Shown here: piece after piece, positions 24,345 to 37,032 of the stretch
How positions within the stretch are numbered: the first letter of the stretch is position 1
How the letters are laid out: each line of letters starts with the position of its first letter
Assembly: GCA_003254905.1 (NCBI GenBank)
Contig: QANU01001262.1
Coordinates: 340,612-404,611, forward strand
Length of the DNA stretch: 64,000 bases
Source of the DNA: Nissolia schottii
Lineage: Eukaryota > Streptophyta > Magnoliopsida > Fabales > Fabaceae
Direction of reading: 5' to 3'
Position numbers and translations under genes: made by a program
The notes under the pieces: model-generated
What the model was told of the DNA's origin: nothing
The model's database searches: none
The model's input: only the letters and a program-made list of their open reading frames with translations

Positions 24345-24554
24345 TATTAGAGTAAATGAATGTATTTTCATTTAGATTGGTTAGTTAGTTATTTAACAAA
24401 CTTTTAGCCATCTATTTCTATTATTCAGTTATTGACAACTTGCAATGCAAGTTTGTTGGTTGTATATAAGCCTTGCTTGTGAAGCAAGCAAACCATCAAT
24501 TCATGATTCTCATTCATTTCCAACTCTCTCATCTCAATTCTCTCTGGTTCAATA
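24345..24554 (+). repeat. 3' LTR of the copia element
   Basis: 210 bp, same ends as the 5' LTR; it has a 3-bp insertion and three substitutions relative to it. It is preceded by the purine tract GAGGGGGAG and followed by the target duplication AGGTT. Confidence 0.95.
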
Positions 24555-24559
24555 AGGTT

Positions 24560-27500
24560 TCATAAATAGAAAGAAAAAAAAGAAAAAGGAAAAAAAAGGA
24601 GAAATGGAACGTTCAATATCAAGCAAGTAATAAATTGCAGACTGCGCCCCTTGACTAAATGCTAGGTGCAGTACTCATTGAAAATTTTAGTGATTCGGTT
24701 CATAGTCAAAATGTAGATTCAAGTGCAAAGATATGCCATCTGCTTATAGAATGATGATGATATAGCTAGGCATGCTGAAGGGGGTAAACACGAGGAATTG
24801 ATGGTGGACCTCAGGGCGTACGTGGAGGATTACTGTATTCTTTCTTGTGAGCCTAATTTGACTATTAAGAATTGACAACCATGCATGCATCATATTATCT
24901 TACTTTATCTCCAATGAGTGAAGGGCAATATTTCCAGCTTCAACCAATGAGAGGGCACAAATGGTGGACACTTCTTTTCGCATTGATTACGTACATGCTA
25001 CAGCACATAATGGGGTTAGATGGCTTAAAAGCAGAACTAGAAAAGTTGAGAATCTAACTCAATAAATCTAGTTTTGTATCTTCAAGGACAAATTATATAT
25101 TTCCAGCACATTTTCCTATAAATCGTCCTAAATATTAAATAAAAGTAAGAATTAATTATTTTTTAAAATTTTAATATATTATTGTATTTATTTATTTTTT
25201 ACTTTCTTTAATATTTAAAAAAATAGAAATTCATTTTTTAAGAGGATATATCATTATTTATTTTCTCAAGCTTCTACTTAATAGGAATACCATCTTATAA
25301 TTATGAATGCAGTTGGTTGTTGCTGGTGAAAAGGATACATCACAACACATGGACTGACAGTGGCTCTAACAGAGATATGATTTTCTGGATAAGAAAATTG
25401 ATTCACACTTCATTCTCAACCTTCCCTCAGCTCTCCGATGCTGGATATGAAGTTTGGATTTGTATCCTAGTGTTTGTGTGTATTGGATCAACCACCAGAA
25501 GAGATGATGTTACAGTTAAAACAACCTCATGCATGCATGAACAGAGAGACTTCTATTATTGGAGTTGTGTGGACCTTAATTAATATATTTGCATAGAGAT
25601 TAAGGTGATCTATAATAATGTTACAATATGTCTACAACTAGAAAGTAAACGATACGTACGATAAGAGAGAGCTTATAGAAAAGACTAGTAACGCTTATAA
25701 TGTAGAAGGAGTTGAGGTCATTTAAGCCCTTGAGACAAGAGAGAAACAACACATATGACTTATAGTGCATTAAATTCAGGGATGGATTCAGAAATGTGCT
25801 GATAAATTAGGAGAAATTTTGTGTGAATATAGAGTATCATGTTACATATTATATTATATATTGAATAACATTCACAAGAACATATTTAATATGACACTTT
25901 AAATTTACACAAAAATTTATCCATGAAATCATCTTTCACACTAAAATAATAATTTATTTTGCTTGCTAGTTGTACCGAAGGGGTACAATTTGGATTCGGG
26001 AGCTCCTTTGCGGGTTCGGGGTTGTCGAGACGGGTACCTGCGAGGACTCCGATGCTAAAGTCAGTGAAGGTTCGAAGCAATATGAGAATCAAAGGGGGAG
26101 ATGGGTTCTGGGTGTATCTGGTGTGCTGTTTGGGTTTAAATACTTGAGTGGTGGCCGTGAATTCCACTATCCCGGAGATCTTTCCATTGAGTTGGCCTCA
26201 GAGGATCGTGGAGCGTTATTCCCTGGAGGGAAGATATCACGGGGCGAGAATCTCTCTGATCGTTGGCGGGGTGATAACTCGAGTCGGGTTGATCCGCGAA
26301 CCTTCGGGTTTAGATTCCAAGATGGGCCTTAATGGCCTAGTCTATAACACTAGTGCCTACTTTACACATGAAAAACGATTTTAATTCACAATTCTTCTCC
26401 CACCTTTTGCCTTTTTTTTTGTGGTTAGCATGGTCGTCACCCTATTGCTAGAGTTGTGAGATATTATATATATCAATTTTAGTATAGACATCAAGTTTTT
26501 CTTCTCACACATTATGAGCTCACACTCACATTACATAATGTATTTGTAAATCATGTGATATGTGTGAAAGGGTAGGAAAGTCTTAATGTCTACACAAAAA
26601 TTAGTGCACATCTAACTTTTTTTTTGTTGCTATTATAGCCGTCCAAAGCATCTATGCCAATTACGAAATGTCATTTGACATTTTGACCGGATAGAGACCC
26701 ATACCAGGCCCATGATGCCAGGTCTCTTTCCTTTTCATTTGGGTACATAAAGCACCTCAGCACTTACGTATCATTCTTTCTTGTAATCTTGTTGTTGCGC
26801 TACAGAGCTGTAAATTGGGAGATTTTTTTTTTTTTTAAATAGCAATGGGTGTAAAAGAAATGATGCGCGAGAGAATGAATTATTTTTCTACAACAAAGAG
26901 CATGCAAGTTCGTTAAGTATCTGTCATTAATCCTATGCATGAATAAATTCTTACTCTCAAATATATGAACAAAAAATGGAGAAATAAAAAGTGATGATTG
27001 ATGAACAAATTATATACGGACCAAACCAAAGTCGCCCGTAAGAGAAGCGAGCCAGCCCATGGGCCAAAGTAGGTTGGGAGGCGGGACATAGAATGGCTTT
27101 GGCCCAACATAATATTGTTCTCTTATCAAAAGTCATTAAAATAATATGATGTTCAGTTTTTTTCTTTTCCATAAAAAAAACAATTTTAACAATAATTAAT
27201 ATTAAAAATTGTGAGTTACCAAACATGCAGGTTGATAATAGTAACGTTCGTTGCAATTGGCAAACAAGTCAGTACAAAACGTTGTGTGAAGTTGTGATAC
27301 ATTTTTTGTCCCTTGCGATTCAAACATACTTATTGCAGTAAAGAACCACGTTTCTTAAAGGGAAGTCAAACATTACAGGACTGACCAATGTCTGATTGTA
27401 GAAATCAGGTTCTAGCATGATTAATTAGAAACATAGCATTTTAATGGTATGATTAAATATATATGTGCCCTATATAGCTAACCATTTATAGATCATATAG

Positions 27501-27793
27501 CTACACTTCATACTTCAGACGTTGCAATCCCCAAAAGGATGAGATTCACTTATACTCTGTCTGTCTGTATACAACGATTGATCCTATTGTTATTAATGTC
27601 AAAGTTCATGAGTTTTTATTAGTACTTGTTTAAATTAACAGGCACGAACAATTTAAGACCATAAACGGAAAGGAATAAATACCAAAAAGATGATAGTTAT
27701 GTGATCTATGATGAAAGGCTATGATCTGACCAAGTAATAATGTAGAAATGAAGGCAGAATTAGAGGCCAGGCATGCGAATTCAGGGAGTGTTG
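24560..27793. other. Repeat-rich intergenic region
   Basis: No gene is supported. The segment from about 25970 to 26335 is unusually GC-rich for its surroundings and has open frames on both strands, with wording such as CCTGCGAGGACTCCGATGC and GGAGATC...GGGCGAGAA that resembles plant LTR or leader sequence. It is probably a retrotransposon remnant, but no end, target duplication or protein motif was found. The rest is AT-rich. Confidence 0.35.
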
Positions 27794-27839
27794 AAGGCTG
27801 TAAGGTTGTAATTTTCCATAACCAGTTCAGGAAACAACC

Positions 27840-28214
27840 ATTGAGAGTATTCCTTGGTCGTTAACTCATTCATCAAGTTGCTCACAATGGACTTGTCAGT
27901 AATGTCCGATTGAGAGTATTTCTTAATATTTGCCATAAATGCCTTAGCATCTTCTGTCTTAGGCATAGATGGCTTAACATTATCAGTCAATGTTATTCTC
28001 ATCAGGCTCACACTCAGCCGGTTAGACTTATTCCAAGCATGAAAAGATTTTTAATCTCTTCTAAACTAGTCTCAGTAATAACTGCGAGCATATCCATTAT
28101 TAATGCGAGCTCCAAATTCATAAAGCCCAAATAGAAGCGGATTTGTTCAGACGACTCATCATAATTCAGCCCATTGAACTTGACAATACAATTGACTACA
28201 CCATACACGTTCAC
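27840..28214 (-). pseudogene. Degenerate copia gag fragment
   Basis: Two minus-strand frames, 28014-28214 and 27799-28011, together resemble one copia gag: VKFNGLNYDESSEQIRFYLG followed by KPSMPKTEDAKAFMANIKKYSQ. A frame break lies near 28011. Only the N-terminal part of gag is present; it then runs into LTR-end sequence. Not functional. Confidence 0.75.
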
Positions 28215-29211
28215 GGAAGCCGCAAAATTTTATACAAATTCATACATTAATGCTTTGAGTAACTTTAATAATTCAAACAACAACTTTCAATTATGTATCT
28301 AAGTCCACCTTTGGGTAATACTTAAATTCACAAATTCAAAATATAATAATTATCAACCACACTCAAGCTAACACGCATGTTATCTTTGGATATACGAACA
28401 TGTTCAACAAGTGTGTCAATATGTTACTATAATATCATTAATTATAAGCAATGATTCACCTTTGGACAACCTCCTAGCATAATAATTAACTATTTCATCA
28501 CTTAATTGTGAATAATCACAAATTAAATTTGCTAAATATTAACTTCTTACGGTTAATTTCTGTAATGGTTAAAATATTAATTTCTAACCCAACTAATTTA
28601 TGTTATTTTATTTTATTATTATTATTTTTTGATTTGCATAAGGAGAGTTGCTTTTCAAAACCAATGGCCCATTCCGCAAAAACAAACAAAAAAAAATTTG
28701 GAGCTGTTTGCATTTCATAAAACAAAACGGGCCCATTTCACAAAACAACAAAAAAAGGCAGAAAACATATTGGGCCATGATCCTTTATTAGCCCATTTTC
28801 GCAAAAAAATTAAAATTCAGAAGCAAGTCTGCACCATTACCACAAGCTATGGTTGCGTTGCCACCATCAGTGATGTGCAAGCGCAGTCACGAGGAAGAAA
28901 CCGTGAACAGCCATCTCCATCGCCGTCATCGCGGTTTCAGCGAAGAAAATGACACCGAACAGGGCCTCGGAGACCTTCTCCCAATGCCGTTGACGGTGGC
29001 GGCGCCGACACACGAAGGTGGAGCGGCGCGGATAAGGCAAAGAGGATCTGTGCCATCACAACAGGACTAGTGAGAGACCACATAAATTCCCAAATTTCTC
29101 AAATATAAAATTTTAGGGTTCATAAGATTTGGGGGAAAAAATTAAATAAACAAATAAATAATACAATTTCAGGATAATCGTAAATTTCACAACCAAAGCT
29201 CTGATACCATA

Positions 29212-29653
29212 TGTAAGGTTGTAATTTTTCATAACCAGTTCAAGAAACAACCATTGAATTTGAATCTTGAAATTCATGATTATCACACTGTAAATCAAGA
29301 TTAAGGATAAGAACAACATACCCGGATCTATATCATGATTGAATCGATTGATTCTTTTCCCCTCTTTTCCTTTTGATCCTTTCAAGTCCTTCTTATGGTG
29401 AGACGAGCATTTTTCTGAGGCAGACCTCAAACCCTAATGATTTCTAAATCCTTACTAAATCCTTATTTTTCTTTGAGTAACTGTCATCTTATTTATAAGG
29501 GAGATGAGAGGGGTGTTTTTACTAAAATACCCCCATTAACTCTATCATCTTTTATTGAATTAATTGTCATCATCTTGATTCTCTTTTATTGGAGTTAATG
29601 CTACTATTAGTTACATGAACCATATTATCATAAGATTGAAAAATAATCTTACA
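29212..29653 (-). repeat. LTR of the deleted copia element
   Basis: 442 bp with inverted ends TGTAAG / CTTACA (TG...CA). Next to its inner end, 29198-29209 reads as TGGTATCAGAGC on the minus strand, the full plant initiator-tRNA-Met primer-binding site. It is unrelated in length and ends to the LTR at 19708, so this is a different copia family. Confidence 0.88.
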
Positions 29654-29658
29654 AAGGC

Positions 29659-32600
29659 TACCACGTTGGATGCCTAAACATGATGTCCCCATCTCCATAA
29701 CTTAAAATTATCACACTCATGCTTTGCCCAAAGGAATAAAGTGGTGAAGGCTACAACTAGACTTCACATGTTTGAGCTCATCTCATAGTACCCCATTTAT
29801 AAAGGAAAATCAAATGTTATAATTATATATTTACCACACATTTTCTTATTTATTGCATTTGGTTATAATTGCAAGCATAGTTCATGAAAAATTAAAATTT
29901 GCAAATAAAACCCTCACCAAATCAGTCCAAATTATCAAATTACCCTTATCTCTGCTCCCTCTCTGTTCATCTCCCTCTCCCTTTCTGTCTCGCTCCCTTT
30001 CTTTTACCTTCAATCATGTACTGTGTCCAAAATTGTAAGAGACCCCATGTTCTCTTACCTATTTGAGAAAGCTTCTAGTGAAAAATATTCTGAAATTGAG
30101 AGGAGTCAAAAAAGACACAGTACATGATTCGTGCATAAAGTCTTATCTAAATATTGAACGTAAAAGAAGTTTTTCAATGAAAGCAGAGTCAGAAGAAGAG
30201 CTTGCAAGTGTTATAATGCATCAGCCTTTTAGGTTTTTAGATAAACAATGTAGACAAGTTAAGAAGATCACCCACCTGTTGTATGCAAAGTCCTCTGTCA
30301 TTTCTGAAGAGTGGAACAACTTCTAAATAGTAAGTAGTAGGGAGACACACATGGAGATAGGAGATGCTATCTTTGATGACATTGTCAGGGAAATAGTTGA
30401 TTTGCTTTATGTTTAATTCTCTGTCATTTGAAAATAAACCTACATAGATTGGTTGAATAGTACAATTAGTGTGCATCAGTTTGTTTTTCCTTTGTAGCTG
30501 CTGTTCAATTTCTGTTTCCTCCTTTGTTATTAGAGTACTCATGGAATGTCAATAGTTTTCTGTTTCTTCAAAATGTATATACAGTATTTTCTTTGGGAGG
30601 GGATCAGATCATAAGGGTATATATGTTGACCATGGTGTGAGTGGTAGAAGACAGCATAACTACATGAGGATTTGTTTTTGGTCTACTCTTTTTGTAAGCA
30701 ACATGAAGAATGTCTATAAAAAGAGTAATTCGGCCTATCTGCTTTTGGATCGGGCCATAGAGGATTAAAGTCATATAATTTTTAATAAAGCCACACTTTT
30801 GTTGGGCTATTTTTGTCAGCCTATTAAGTTAAACCAATTTCAATACCTGTTGAGTTTGCGTTGCACCGGTGCAGATTTCATGGCTATTACACAAGTTGGG
30901 CCTGGGTTTAACCTTAACCAGTGTCGGACCCGTATTCTGACCATTAACACGAGCAAATCGTAAATTTTGCAAGAATTAAAAATACAACAGAAAATTAGAA
31001 ATACATAAAAATAATAATGTTTAGTTTACACTTATGACCAAAACTTAAGTGGTTTAATATTTATTTTTAGAAAACAAAGTTTTCAAGTTGTTTCACCTGA
31101 AATAATTTCGGGGAATCTTCTAAGGCTTACACAAAAGAATGTTTAAATCGGGACAAGCGATCGCGACGTTCTCAGATGAAGAACAGGGGCGTGAATTACC
31201 AAATAAGAGAGAAGTGGGGAGTGAGAACTGGAAATGTAAATATATTCAATGATAGTCACTAGGGTGACTTTGATCAGAAGTTTATCCTTGTCAGAGCGAA
31301 TGATTGTAGTGCAAATTACAATGAATAGAGGGGAGAAAAGAATGTCAAGGATGAAGAGATTGCTACAATTACGAACTACTCCTACGAAAGCAGGGAAATG
31401 AAATGACAAAGAAAAGTGGTGTCGTACGCTAAGCTTCTGCAGGACTGTTGACTGCCGGCTGCTGGCCGTGGGACTTACTTGAGTCGATAGGATTGTCAGG
31501 AAAACCACCTCGAGTTTAGCCTAGGAGCCCTGTATTTATAGAGTTCCATGGCTCTCAACTTTTGATAACCGCTCTTCCCCCAGCCTGTCGACGGTTACCA
31601 CTTCGATCCGTCGTGGTCTGCATAATACGAACCGGTTAAACTTGCATGTGTGACACGACATGCAGCGGTTATCTTTGTCGTGTTCCTTAGTGGTTATTCC
31701 ACTTTCTGAAGATGGGAAGCTATTTCCCCTCGTGGCCATGTCGGATTGGAGGTTATTGCTTGTGTTCAAATTTGCTAACCGTTCCCTCCATATGACTGAC
31801 TTGATAACACAATTTTCGCTAAGTCTTGAAGCCTGGCGCGATGTTCGCCCAATACGAAGTGACTACCATGAAACGACTGTGACAATTCTTAGATTAGTTG
31901 TCATCTTTGCGACAACTTTACCTTGGTCATTGACCTATAGCGTTGACGCCTTAGTTAATTGATGATATTTAAGATCTCTGTCATCTCTTGATTTTCTGTC
32001 ACGACAAATACTGCTTTGCGACCAATTATTTTAGCTATCCTTTAGCAACTATTGTCGCCAAATAACTATTGTGGCAACCATTCCTCTGTCACGACCCATT
32101 CTTTAGCAAGCCTTGACGATTTTTCTATCGCCCATAGCTACTAACCTTCGCGTCGCTAATGTTCTCATCATCTGCGTTGCCATCGTTCATTTTGACGCAA
32201 ACTCTTAGTCAAAATTCGTTTCTCACAATACTACGAATTTTGGCGACCTAACACAAGTTTAAATCTTATGAGCAATATCTATTTAATCTAGCTTAAGTCA
32301 TATTGACCTATTATAGAAGGAAGACTTTTTTAGTTTTTTTTTTTTCTATCTACTTAAACTAACCATAATTCATTAATCTTTCATCTTTTGATTAATATGT
32401 AGCATCATGTTATCAAGTATGTTTTATCAAGTGTTTTTGAGTTTCACATAATGAAACTCGCTTTTATTAAGTACGAATTTCTCAAGTTTAAGATGTTGAA
32501 TTTATCCTACATAGACAAGAAATTCTTCAATTTTGCACACAAATTGTACTCTAATGACAGAGACATTTTGAATTTGAATGAATATCATGCAAATCATTTG

Positions 32601-32826
32601 TCAGTTAGGGGAAGTAAGCTTGGCCGCATAAAAATGCTAGACCACACTTAACAGAGTTTTAGTGTGGGGTCCATGAGGCATTTGTCGCTGACTAGGTTGC
32701 GGGGTCCACCTGTGAACTTCTCCAACCTTCTGGATTTCCCCCCACCATCCCATTCCTTTTCCCTTCCCTTCTAAATATGATCAACCTTCCCTTCCCTCCT
32801 CCTCGTCGATCATCTCAACATCTCAA
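29659..32826. other. Intergenic region with unclassified repeat-like DNA
   Basis: No gene recognised. About 31140-32250 differs from its surroundings: it is richer in CpG and contains recurring words (CGACAA, GTGGCAA, TTGTCGC) typical of LTR or unclassified repeats, but no ends were found. The last 200 bp before 32827 are CT-rich and should be the promoter and 5' UTR of EGY3. Confidence 0.35.
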
Positions 32827-35800
32827 ATGGCAACTATTTCCGCTCTTTCCTATTCTTCTTCTGCATCATTCAATGCTACCCCAAACAGCAAGAGGAGGAG
32901 GACCTTCTTCGTGTTTCCACTTCACCCAAATACCCCCCTGCCCCGCCTTTCTCTTTCTTTCTCCAAACTCAAACCCATCAAGTCATCCCTCAAGCAAGAC
33001 CAACAACACGAAACCGACTCCTCTGACTCTGACTCCTCTTCTTCTTCTTCTTCTACTGCGGTTGCCGTTGCTCCTGAGAATCAGAGCAATGACAAAGATC
33101 TTGAACATAAAACTGCTGATGTCACCGAGGAAGAGGAGGAGGAGAAGGAGAAGCAACAGGAAATGGACTGGAAGACGGACGAGGAGTTCAAGAAGTTCAT
33201 GGGTAACCCTTCCATCGAAGCTGCCATCAAGCTCGAGAAGAAGAGGGCTGACAGGAAGCTCAGGCAGCTCGACTCCGAACCCACCTCCAACCCACTCCTC
33301 TCCCTCTTCAACGCCTTGGTCCGTGACAACTTGACCAGAGAAAAGCAGAGGTTGGAAATGGCAGAGGAAACCTTCAAGGCTCTTGATCTTAACAAGTTGA
33401 AGAATTGCTTTGGCTTTGACACCTTTTTTGCCACTGACGTCCGAAGATTTGGAGATGGAGGCATTTTCATTGGGAACTTGAGGAGGCCCATTGATGAGGT
33501 CATTCCCAAGTTGGAGAAGAAGCTCTCTGATGCTGCTGGCCGGGAGGTCGTCTTGTGGTTCATGGAAGAAAAAGCAAATGACATTACCAAGCAGGTATTT
33601 TTTCTATTAATCTAACTTACCATCCCATGTCATAATGTATTTACATAGTGCATTATATTTAATTGCAAAGTTGAAGCTTTACAATATTTTCTAGTTAGTT
33701 CACTTACATCTCTGAGCTAAAAAAAAAGGTGAAGAATCTGCAGAGTAAAATAATTGGATTGCTCACTGGTCTGAATGATTAAACGATTGTTTTGCAGTTG
33801 ATCTTCCTGTTAAATGTGTCCATCATGTATTCATGTTACATGCATGCAATTGATTGATTCCTTGCACTCGGATCACATTGCAATGCTCATTTATAATTGG
33901 GGCTATTATTTGGCTTTGTCCTGCTTTTGCTACAAAGGGCACTGATAAACGTCATGTATATTCAGGCTTGTGTGGTGCAACCCAAAGCAGAAATGGATCT
34001 CCAATTTGAGTCAACTAAGCTCAGTACTCCTTTCGGCTATCTTAGTGCAATTGCATTATCTGTTACTACCTTTGGAACAATTGCTCTGATGAGTGGCTTC
34101 TTCCTCAAACCTGATGCTACATTTGATGACTATCTAGCTAATGTTGTGCCCTTATTTGGTGGGTTCTTATCTATTCTGGGAGTTTCTGAGGTAAGTTATT
34201 TTTTCAAAAATTTCCACCAAACCAGCACTGTAGTTCTTGATGTTTGGGGATCTTCTGCATTTGTTTTTGACATGCTGTCCGTAGAGAACGAAGGCCATTC
34301 AAAATAGTTTTTGATATATTAAATATTTTTATGTAAACACAATTTGAGGATGGTGACCTTTGGATTATAACTGCACTTCCTGCAGTTCATAAATTAACAG
34401 CAGAGGATCCAGTTCCGCTTCTGATTTACTATGCAATAACTTTTTCATCTGTTAATTAGCATTGTGTAGATTTATTCATTTTATTCTAGTCTGACATTCA
34501 ATTGATTCTATGGCTGCATTCTTTTGATTGTGCAGATAGCCACCAGGGTAACAGCAGCTCGATATGGTGTAAAACTCAGCCCCTCTTTCCTTGTTCCATC
34601 AAATTGGACAGGGTGCTTAGGAGTGATGAATAATTATGAGTCCCTCCTCCCCAACAAGAAAGCCCTTTTTGATATTCCTGTAGCCCGTACCGCTAGCGCA
34701 TATTTGACTTCAGTGGTGCTTGCGGTTGCTGCGTTCGTGGCTGATGGAAGCTTTAATGGCGGTGATAATGCACTGTGAGTAGTGTATATACTACCCTTCT
34801 CCAAAAGCAGTGCCCTTTTCCTAATTATTGTTTTCTTCATTGGTCTAAAAAGAAAAGGAATGGATATGGTTATGAAATTTACTTTTCGTGATTATAACTT
34901 TGGACTGCTTATTCAATTGCAGGTACATACGGCCTCAATTTTTCTATAACAACCCTTTGCTTTCTTTCATCCAATTAGTTATCGGGCCTTACACGGATGA
35001 TCTTGGAAATGTGTTGCCGTATGCTGTGGAAGGTGTTGGAGTTCCAGTTGATCCGCTTGCATTTGCTGGTCTTTTAGGTGTGTGTTNGAGAACGAAGGCC
35101 ATTCAAAATAGTTTTTGATATATTAAATATTTTTATGTAAACACAATTTGAGGATGGTGACCTTTGGATTATAACTGCACTTCCTGCAGTTCATAAATTA
35201 ACAGCAGAGGATCCAGTTCCGCTTCTGATTTACTATGCAATAACTTTTTCATCTGTTAATTAGCATTGTGTAGATTTATTCATTTTATTCTAGTCTGACA
35301 TTCAATTGATTCTATGGCTGCATTCTTTTGATTGTGCAGATAGCCACCAGGGTAACAGCAGCTCGATATGGTGTAAAACTCAGCCCCTCTTTCCTTGTTC
35401 CATCAAATTGGACAGGGTGCTTAGGAGTGATGAATAATTATGAGTCCCTCCTCCCCAACAAGAAAGCCCTTTTTGATATTCCTGTAGCCCGTACCGCTAG
35501 CGCATATTTGACTTCAGTGGTGCTTGCGGTTGCTGCGTTCGTGGCTGATGGAAGCTTTAATGGCGGTGATAATGCACTGTGAGTAGTGTATATACTACCC
35601 TTCTCCAAAAGCAGTGCCCTTTTCCTAATTATTGTTTTCTTCATTGGTCTAAAAAGAAAAGGAATGGATATGGTTATGAAATTTACTTTTCGTGATTATA
35701 ACTTTGGACTGCTTATTCAATTGCAGGTACATACGGCCTCAATTTTTCTATAACAACCCTTTGCTTTCTTTCATCCAATTAGTTATCGGGCCTTACACGG

Positions 35801-36349
35801 ATGATCTTGGAAATGTGTTGCCGTATGCTGTGGAAGGTGTTGGAGTTCCAGTTGATCCGCTTGCATTTGCTGGTCTTTTAGGTGTGTGTTTTTTTTGAGA
35901 CTTGTGTCTGTTGTCCATCTTCTTTGAAAAGAATGATCCTAATAAGGCACCTACTCATTACTATGTGGACAATTTCCATTTTTGTGCAAGCAGGGATGGT
36001 GGTGACTACTTTGAACTTGTTGCCGTGCGGGAGACTCGAAGGAGGCCGCATTGCGCAGGCCATGTTTGGCAGAAGCACTGCCACGCTGTTATCTTTCGCA
36101 ACCTCGTTGTTGCTCGGTATTGGTGGCTTGAGTGGTAGTGTTCTGTGTCTGGCATGGGGATTATTTGCGACCTTCTTTAGGGGCGGAGAAGAACTGCCAG
36201 CAAAAGACGAGATCACCCCTCTAGGAGAAAGCAGATATGCTTGGGGCATTGTCCTTGGCCTTATCTGTTTCCTCACACTTTTCCCTAATGGTGGAGGCAC
36301 TTTCTCCACTTCATTCCTCAGTGGTCCATTCTTCAGGGGTGACATGTAG
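32827..36349 (+). CDS. EGY3: EGY3, plastid site-2-protease-like protein without zinc motif
   Basis: Exons 32827-33594, 33966-34190, 34536-34774, 34923-35077 and 35994-36349 give 1743 nt, 580 aa, all phases matching. An identical second copy of exons 3 and 4 (35340-35578, 35727-35881) must be left out: joining exon 4 to the second exon 3 would break the frame. N-terminus: Ser-rich plastid transit-like peptide, then acidic and coiled charged regions, and in exons 2-5 a multi-helix M50 membrane domain. In active EGY proteases the first catalytic helix has HEXXH; here the aligned stretch is SEIAT before RVTAARYGVKLS, so both metal-binding His are absent. The second motif NLLPxGxLDGGR is NLLPCGRLEGGR (Asp to Glu at residue 478). 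This pattern fits EGY3, a predicted pseudoprotease of the thylakoid membrane reported as heat-induced in Arabidopsis. Confidence 0.9.
34284..35890 (+). repeat. 803-bp perfect tandem duplication around one N
   Basis: 34284-35086 recurs as 35088-35890 with no difference noticed; the single ambiguous base lies exactly at the junction. The repeat carries EGY3 exons 3 and 4 with their introns. It starts and ends in introns. An exact repeat with an N at the join is the signature of two overlapping contigs not merged, rather than a biological duplication. Confidence 0.9.
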
Positions 36350-37032
36350 AATTGTAGATCATCTCTTCTTTATGACACTACGTGTATATATGTATTTGAC
36401 CTATGACATCTCAGCAGATATATCTTTGTCAGTAGATGTCTGTAATTGTGTATATTCAGTTTACCAGCTGTCACTACAATACCTCAATAGTAATTGTAAT
36501 CATAGCTCACATTATATGTTCAATCTAGCGTTGTCCCAGTCGTAGACATCTCTTACACCTCCTCACTGTAAGGAAAAACATGACTTCGCTTGTGACTACT
36601 TATTTATTTCTAATGAGCGAGTCAATTTTGATGATTTCACTTCAGGCACCACATTCTAACTTCAAGAAATTAAGGCGTGTTAATATCATAAATTGAAGAT
36701 ATTTAAACATTGGTAATAGTAGCAAGTAGGTAGGAGGACCAGTCAAGTTGCATAGATTCTTTGTGGTAAGAAAAACTTGTGATAAGAAACAATCCTTTTC
36801 TTCATATATACAAGTGGTTAAAATACTACACTTAACATTAGTGGGAAAATATGCTATGCTGCAGGAGTAAATATATATGGCATAGTTTAGATTTCATTTT
36901 AGAATTATTTGCGTGTCAGATATCATATTCTTGTTCCTAGTTGCAGTTGGTACTTTCGCTGCTCTTGTTTTCGGGTAGTTAGTATTGCTGTTGTTCTAAG
37001 AGAGATAGAGAGAGAGACAAATTAGAGGAGTT
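36350..37032. other. Intergenic region between EGY3 and the SHW1-like gene
   Basis: 3' UTR of EGY3 followed by the promoter of the next gene; a GA repeat near 37000-37018 lies in its presumed 5' UTR. No other gene. Confidence 0.5.

Larger units (their letters stand above)
19708..24554 (+). mobile_element. Full-length Ty1-copia LTR retrotransposon, frameshifted
   Basis: A 4847-bp element with 5-bp target duplication AGGTT (19703-19707 and 24555-24559), LTRs at both ends beginning TATTAG and ending CAATA, a primer-binding site TGGTATCAG right after the 5' LTR and a purine tract (24336-24344) right before the 3' LTR. Domain order is gag, protease, integrase, reverse transcriptase, RNase H, which defines the copia group. 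The polyprotein is split into three frames by breaks near 21580-21600 and 23413-23430. The two LTRs differ by about 3 substitutions and two small indels, so the insertion is young. Confidence 0.97.
27799..29653 (-). mobile_element. Internally deleted Ty1-copia element
   Basis: A 1855-bp element flanked by perfect 5-bp repeats AAGGC (27794-27798 and 29654-29658). Read on the minus strand it has a complete 5' LTR (29653 to 29212), a primer-binding site, a leader and a degenerate gag, then jumps directly into the last ~44 bp of the 3' LTR (about 27842 to 27799). The rest of gag, all of pol and most of the 3' LTR are missing. Because both outer ends and the target duplication survive, the loss happened inside the element or before it inserted. 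Confidence 0.85.

Noticed and set aside
26000..26335. Possible protein-coding gene in the GC-rich segment
   Set aside because: Several overlapping frames are open on both strands, none has a known motif, start context or splice sites; repeat remnant is likelier.
32777..33334. 185-codon plus-strand frame rich in Pro, Leu and Arg
   Set aside because: Out-of-frame reading of EGY3 exon 1; the EGY3 frame continues in phase through five exons.
34284..35890. Biological exon duplication creating a longer EGY3
   Set aside because: Phases do not allow both exon sets to be used, and the copies are identical with an N at the join.
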